Source of the DNA: Ramlibacter sp.
GTDB lineage: Bacteria; Pseudomonadota; Gammaproteobacteria; Burkholderiales; Burkholderiaceae_C
DNA: 8,752 bases
NCBI GenBank assembly: GCA_023701085.1
Contig: JAMPXR010000084.1
Location: forward strand, 1-8,752
Direction: 5' to 3'
In this document: positions 7,149 through 8,752 of the stretch, piece by piece
Layout: the number at the start of each line of letters is the position of its first letter
Position numbering within the stretch: the first letter of the stretch is position 1
Program-made: the position numbers and the translations under genes
Notes under the pieces: model-generated
Databases searched by the model: none
What the model was told of the DNA's origin: nothing
Seen by the model: only the letters and a program-made list of their open reading frames with translations

Positions 7149-7954
7149 GCCGGATTGCCTCGACATTCGCCGGCCTGCGGGCGCGCGGCCGCAAGGCGCT
7201 GATCCCGTACGTGACCGCCGGCTTTCCGTTTGCCGACATCACGCCCGAGCTGATGCACGGGATGGTGGACGCCGGAGCCGACGTGATCGAGCTGGGCGTG
7301 CCGTTCTCGGATCCCATGGCCGATGGACCGGTAATCCAGGCCGCCGGCGAAAAAGCGCTGGCGCTGGGCATAGGAATGCGGCAGGTGCTGGCGATGGTGC
7401 GCGCCTTCCGCGCGCGCGACGACGTGACGCCGGTGGTCCTGATGGGATATGCCAATCCGATAGAGCGCTACGACCTCCTGAACGGCAAGGACGCATTCAT
7501 CCGCGATGCCGCCGCGGCGGGCGTCGACGGCGTTCTCGTCGTGGACTACCCGCCGGAGGAATGCGGGGCCTTCGCCGCCAAGCTCAAGGCCAGCGGCCTG
7601 GACCTGATCTTCCTGCTGGCCCCCACCAGCACCGAGGAACGCATGCAGCAGGTGGCCCGGATCGCCAGCGGCTACGTCTACTACGTCTCGCTCAAGGGCG
7701 TGACCGGCGCCGGCCACCTGGACACGGGCGCCGTCGAATCGATGCTGCCGCGCATCCGGCGGCATGTGCACATTCCGGTGGGCGTGGGATTCGGCATTCG
7801 CGACGCGGCGACGGCGCGCGCCATCGGCCGGGTTGCCGACGCCGTGGTCATCGGCACGAAGATCATCCAGCTGATCGAGGACGCGCCGCGCGAAGACGTG
7901 GTGCCGGTGGCCGCCAGTTTCCTGGCCGGGATCCGCCGGGCACTGGACGCATAG
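7145..7954 (+). CDS. trpA: Tryptophan synthase alpha chain
   Basis: Cleaves indole-3-glycerol phosphate to indole and glyceraldehyde-3-phosphate, passing indole to TrpB. It is a 269-residue (beta/alpha)8 barrel, matching the family length of about 268. The catalytic residues are at the canonical positions: Glu49 in [11 protein letters not shown] and Asp60 in DPMADGP. Other family motifs are PYVTAGFP near the start, [43 protein letters not shown] and the phosphate-binding [13 protein letters not shown] 7145 overlaps the trpB stop as ATGA; AAAGG at 7131-7135 lies 9 bases upstream, so both coupling and an independent ribosome site are available. It stops at TAG 7952-7954, 67 bases before accD. 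Confidence 0.98.
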   Translation: MSRIASTFAGLRARGRKALIPYVTAGFPFADITPELMHGMVDAGADVIELGVPFSDPMADGPVIQAAGEKALALGIGMRQVLAMVRAFRARDDVTPVVLMGYANPIERYDLLNGKDAFIRDAAAAGVDGVLVVDYPPEECGAFAAKLKASGLDLIFLLAPTSTEERMQQVARIASGYVYYVSLKGVTGAGHLDTGAVESMLPRIRRHVHIPVGVGFGIRDAATARAIGRVADAVVIGTKIIQLIEDAPREDVVPVAASFLAGIRRALDA

Positions 7955-7960
7955 AATCAC

Positions 7961-8005
7961 GGCCGGGGTGCTCTAGCGGCCACAGCGGCTGCCGGCGTCC
8001 CGGCC
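7961..8005 (+). promoter_or_regulatory. Hairpin between trpA and accD, abutting the accD ribosome site
   Basis: GGCCGGG (7961-7967) pairs with CCCGGCC (7999-8005). The stem continues through two G-U pairs and GC/GC (7970-7971 with 7995-7996), giving 11 pairs. Part of the loop can pair again (7977-7980 CGGC with 7991-7994 GCCG), and the loop holds a direct repeat, GCGGC-CACA-GCGGC. The stem ends one base before the accD Shine-Dalgarno (8007-8012). No T-run follows, so it is not a standard terminator. It could tune accD translation or processing between the trp part and accD. The structure is read directly; the role is inferred. Confidence 0.45.
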
Positions 8006-8006
8006 C

Positions 8007-8012
8007 AAGGAG
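8007..8012 (+). promoter_or_regulatory. accD Shine-Dalgarno
   Basis: AAGGAG lies 9 bases before ATG 8022 and is the best ribosome-binding sequence I see in the window. It fixes the accD start and suggests accD is translated independently of trpA. Confidence 0.75.
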
Positions 8013-8021
8013 CGATACACG

Positions 8022-8752
8022 ATGAGCTGGCTCGAAAAACTTCTGCCCCCCAAGATCCAGCCGACCGATCCGGCCGAGCGGCGCCAGGTGCCCGAGGGCC
8101 TGTGGGTCAAGTGCCCCAGCTGCGAAGGCGTGCTGTACAAGACCGACCTGGAGCAGAACCAGAACGTCTGCCCGACCTGCGGCCATCACCATCGCCTCGG
8201 CGCGCGCGCCCGCCTGAACGCCTTCCTCGATCCCGAGGGCCGCTATGAAGTCGGTCAGGAAGTGCTGCCGGTGGACGCCCTCAAGTTCAAGGACAGCCGC
8301 AAGTATCCCGAGCGCCTCAAGGAAGCCCTTGAAAGCACGGGTGAGACCGATGCGCTGGTCGTCATGGGCGGGGCCGTGCACAGCATCAGCCTGGTGGCCG
8401 CCGCCTTCGAATTCGATTTCATGGGCGGCAGCATGGGCAGCGTCGTGGGCGAGCGCTTCGTGCGCGGCGTCGAGTCGGCGATCGAACAGAAGGTGCCGTT
8501 CGTGTGCTTCACGGCCACCGGCGGCGCGCGCATGCAGGAGGGCCTGCTGTCGCTGATGCAGATGGCCAAGACCAATGCATCCCTGACGCGGCTGGCCAAG
8601 AAAGGGCTGCCGTACGTGAGCGTGCTGACCGATCCGACGATGGGCGGCGTCAGCGCGGGTTTTGCCTTCGTCGGCGACATCGTGATCGCCGAGCCCAAGG
8701 CCCTGATCGGCTTTGCCGGGCCCCGGGTGATCGAATCGACCGTGCGCGTCAC
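8022..8752 (+). CDS. accD: Acetyl-CoA carboxylase carboxyltransferase beta subunit, 3'-truncated
   Basis: Beta subunit of the carboxyltransferase (alpha2-beta2 with AccA), which moves the carboxyl group from biotin on AccB to acetyl-CoA to make malonyl-CoA, the first step of fatty-acid synthesis. The frame is open to the window end, giving 243 complete codons of about 300 expected. It begins [13 protein letters not shown] and has the N-terminal zinc ribbon with Cys31, Cys34, Cys50 and Cys53 (CPSC and CPTC). The crotonase-like core follows: [39 protein letters not shown] and [20 protein letters not shown] 8022 is supported by AAGGAG nine bases upstream. In related genomes folC follows accD; here it would lie beyond the window. 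Only the last part of the gene is missing, with no sign of damage. Confidence 0.97.
   Translation, partial: MSWLEKLLPPKIQPTDPAERRQVPEGLWVKCPSCEGVLYKTDLEQNQNVCPTCGHHHRLGARARLNAFLDPEGRYEVGQEVLPVDALKFKDSRKYPERLKEALESTGETDALVVMGGAVHSISLVAAAFEFDFMGGSMGSVVGERFVRGVESAIEQKVPFVCFTATGGARMQEGLLSLMQMAKTNASLTRLAKKGLPYVSVLTDPTMGGVSAGFAFVGDIVIAEPKALIGFAGPRVIESTVRV

Noticed and set aside
7952..7957. TAGAAT at the trpA stop as an accD promoter -10
   Set aside because: No -35-like sequence lies 16-18 bases upstream (GGATCC region), so the match is probably chance.

Overview
The window is a high-GC, gene-dense stretch with every gene on the + strand. Its order is asd - fimV - truA - trpF - trpB - trpA - accD, a conserved housekeeping cluster. 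The known neighbourhood in beta- and gammaproteobacteria is leuB-asd-fimV-truA-trpF-(trpBA)-accD-folC, with trpBA between trpF and accD in betaproteobacteria. Protein character, strong G/C-ending codon bias and the repeat unit between truA and trpF point to a betaproteobacterium of the order Burkholderiales, most likely Alcaligenaceae (Bordetella/Achromobacter type). That placement is inference from recognition, not from a search.

Layout. Bases 1-1146 are aspartate-semialdehyde dehydrogenase, cut at its 5' end by the window edge. Bases 1147-1338 are the largest gap: a strong 14-bp hairpin after asd, then an A/T-richer stretch with a plausible sigma70 promoter (TTGTCA, 17 bp, TATGGT with an extended -10 TG). 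Bases 1339-4209 are fimV, a large Ala/Pro-rich inner-membrane protein with signal peptide, FimV N-domain, LysM domain, one membrane helix, TPR-like segment and conserved C-terminal domain. truA (4244-5026) follows after 34 bases. The 162 bases between truA and trpF hold a run of tandem GC-rich hairpins that looks like a dispersed intergenic repeat. trpF (about 5189-5920), trpB (5898-7148) and trpA (7145-7954) overlap one another and are surely one translational unit. A 67-base gap with a hairpin abutting a good Shine-Dalgarno leads to accD (8022 to the window end, 3' truncated).

How the genes work together. trpF, trpB and trpA encode the last steps of tryptophan synthesis from phosphoribosyl-anthranilate. 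accD encodes the beta subunit of the acetyl-CoA carboxylase carboxyltransferase (fatty-acid synthesis), asd the branch-point enzyme for Lys/Thr/Met/diaminopimelate, truA a tRNA pseudouridine synthase, and fimV a cell-pole/peptidoglycan-binding scaffold. The functions are unrelated, so the linkage is an ancient conserved gene order rather than one pathway.

I see no mobile element, CRISPR, RNA gene or new defence-type system. What deserves a second look is non-coding: the hairpin array before trpF, the hairpins after asd and before accD, the fimV promoter with its dyad, and a short patch in trpF with unusual codon use.
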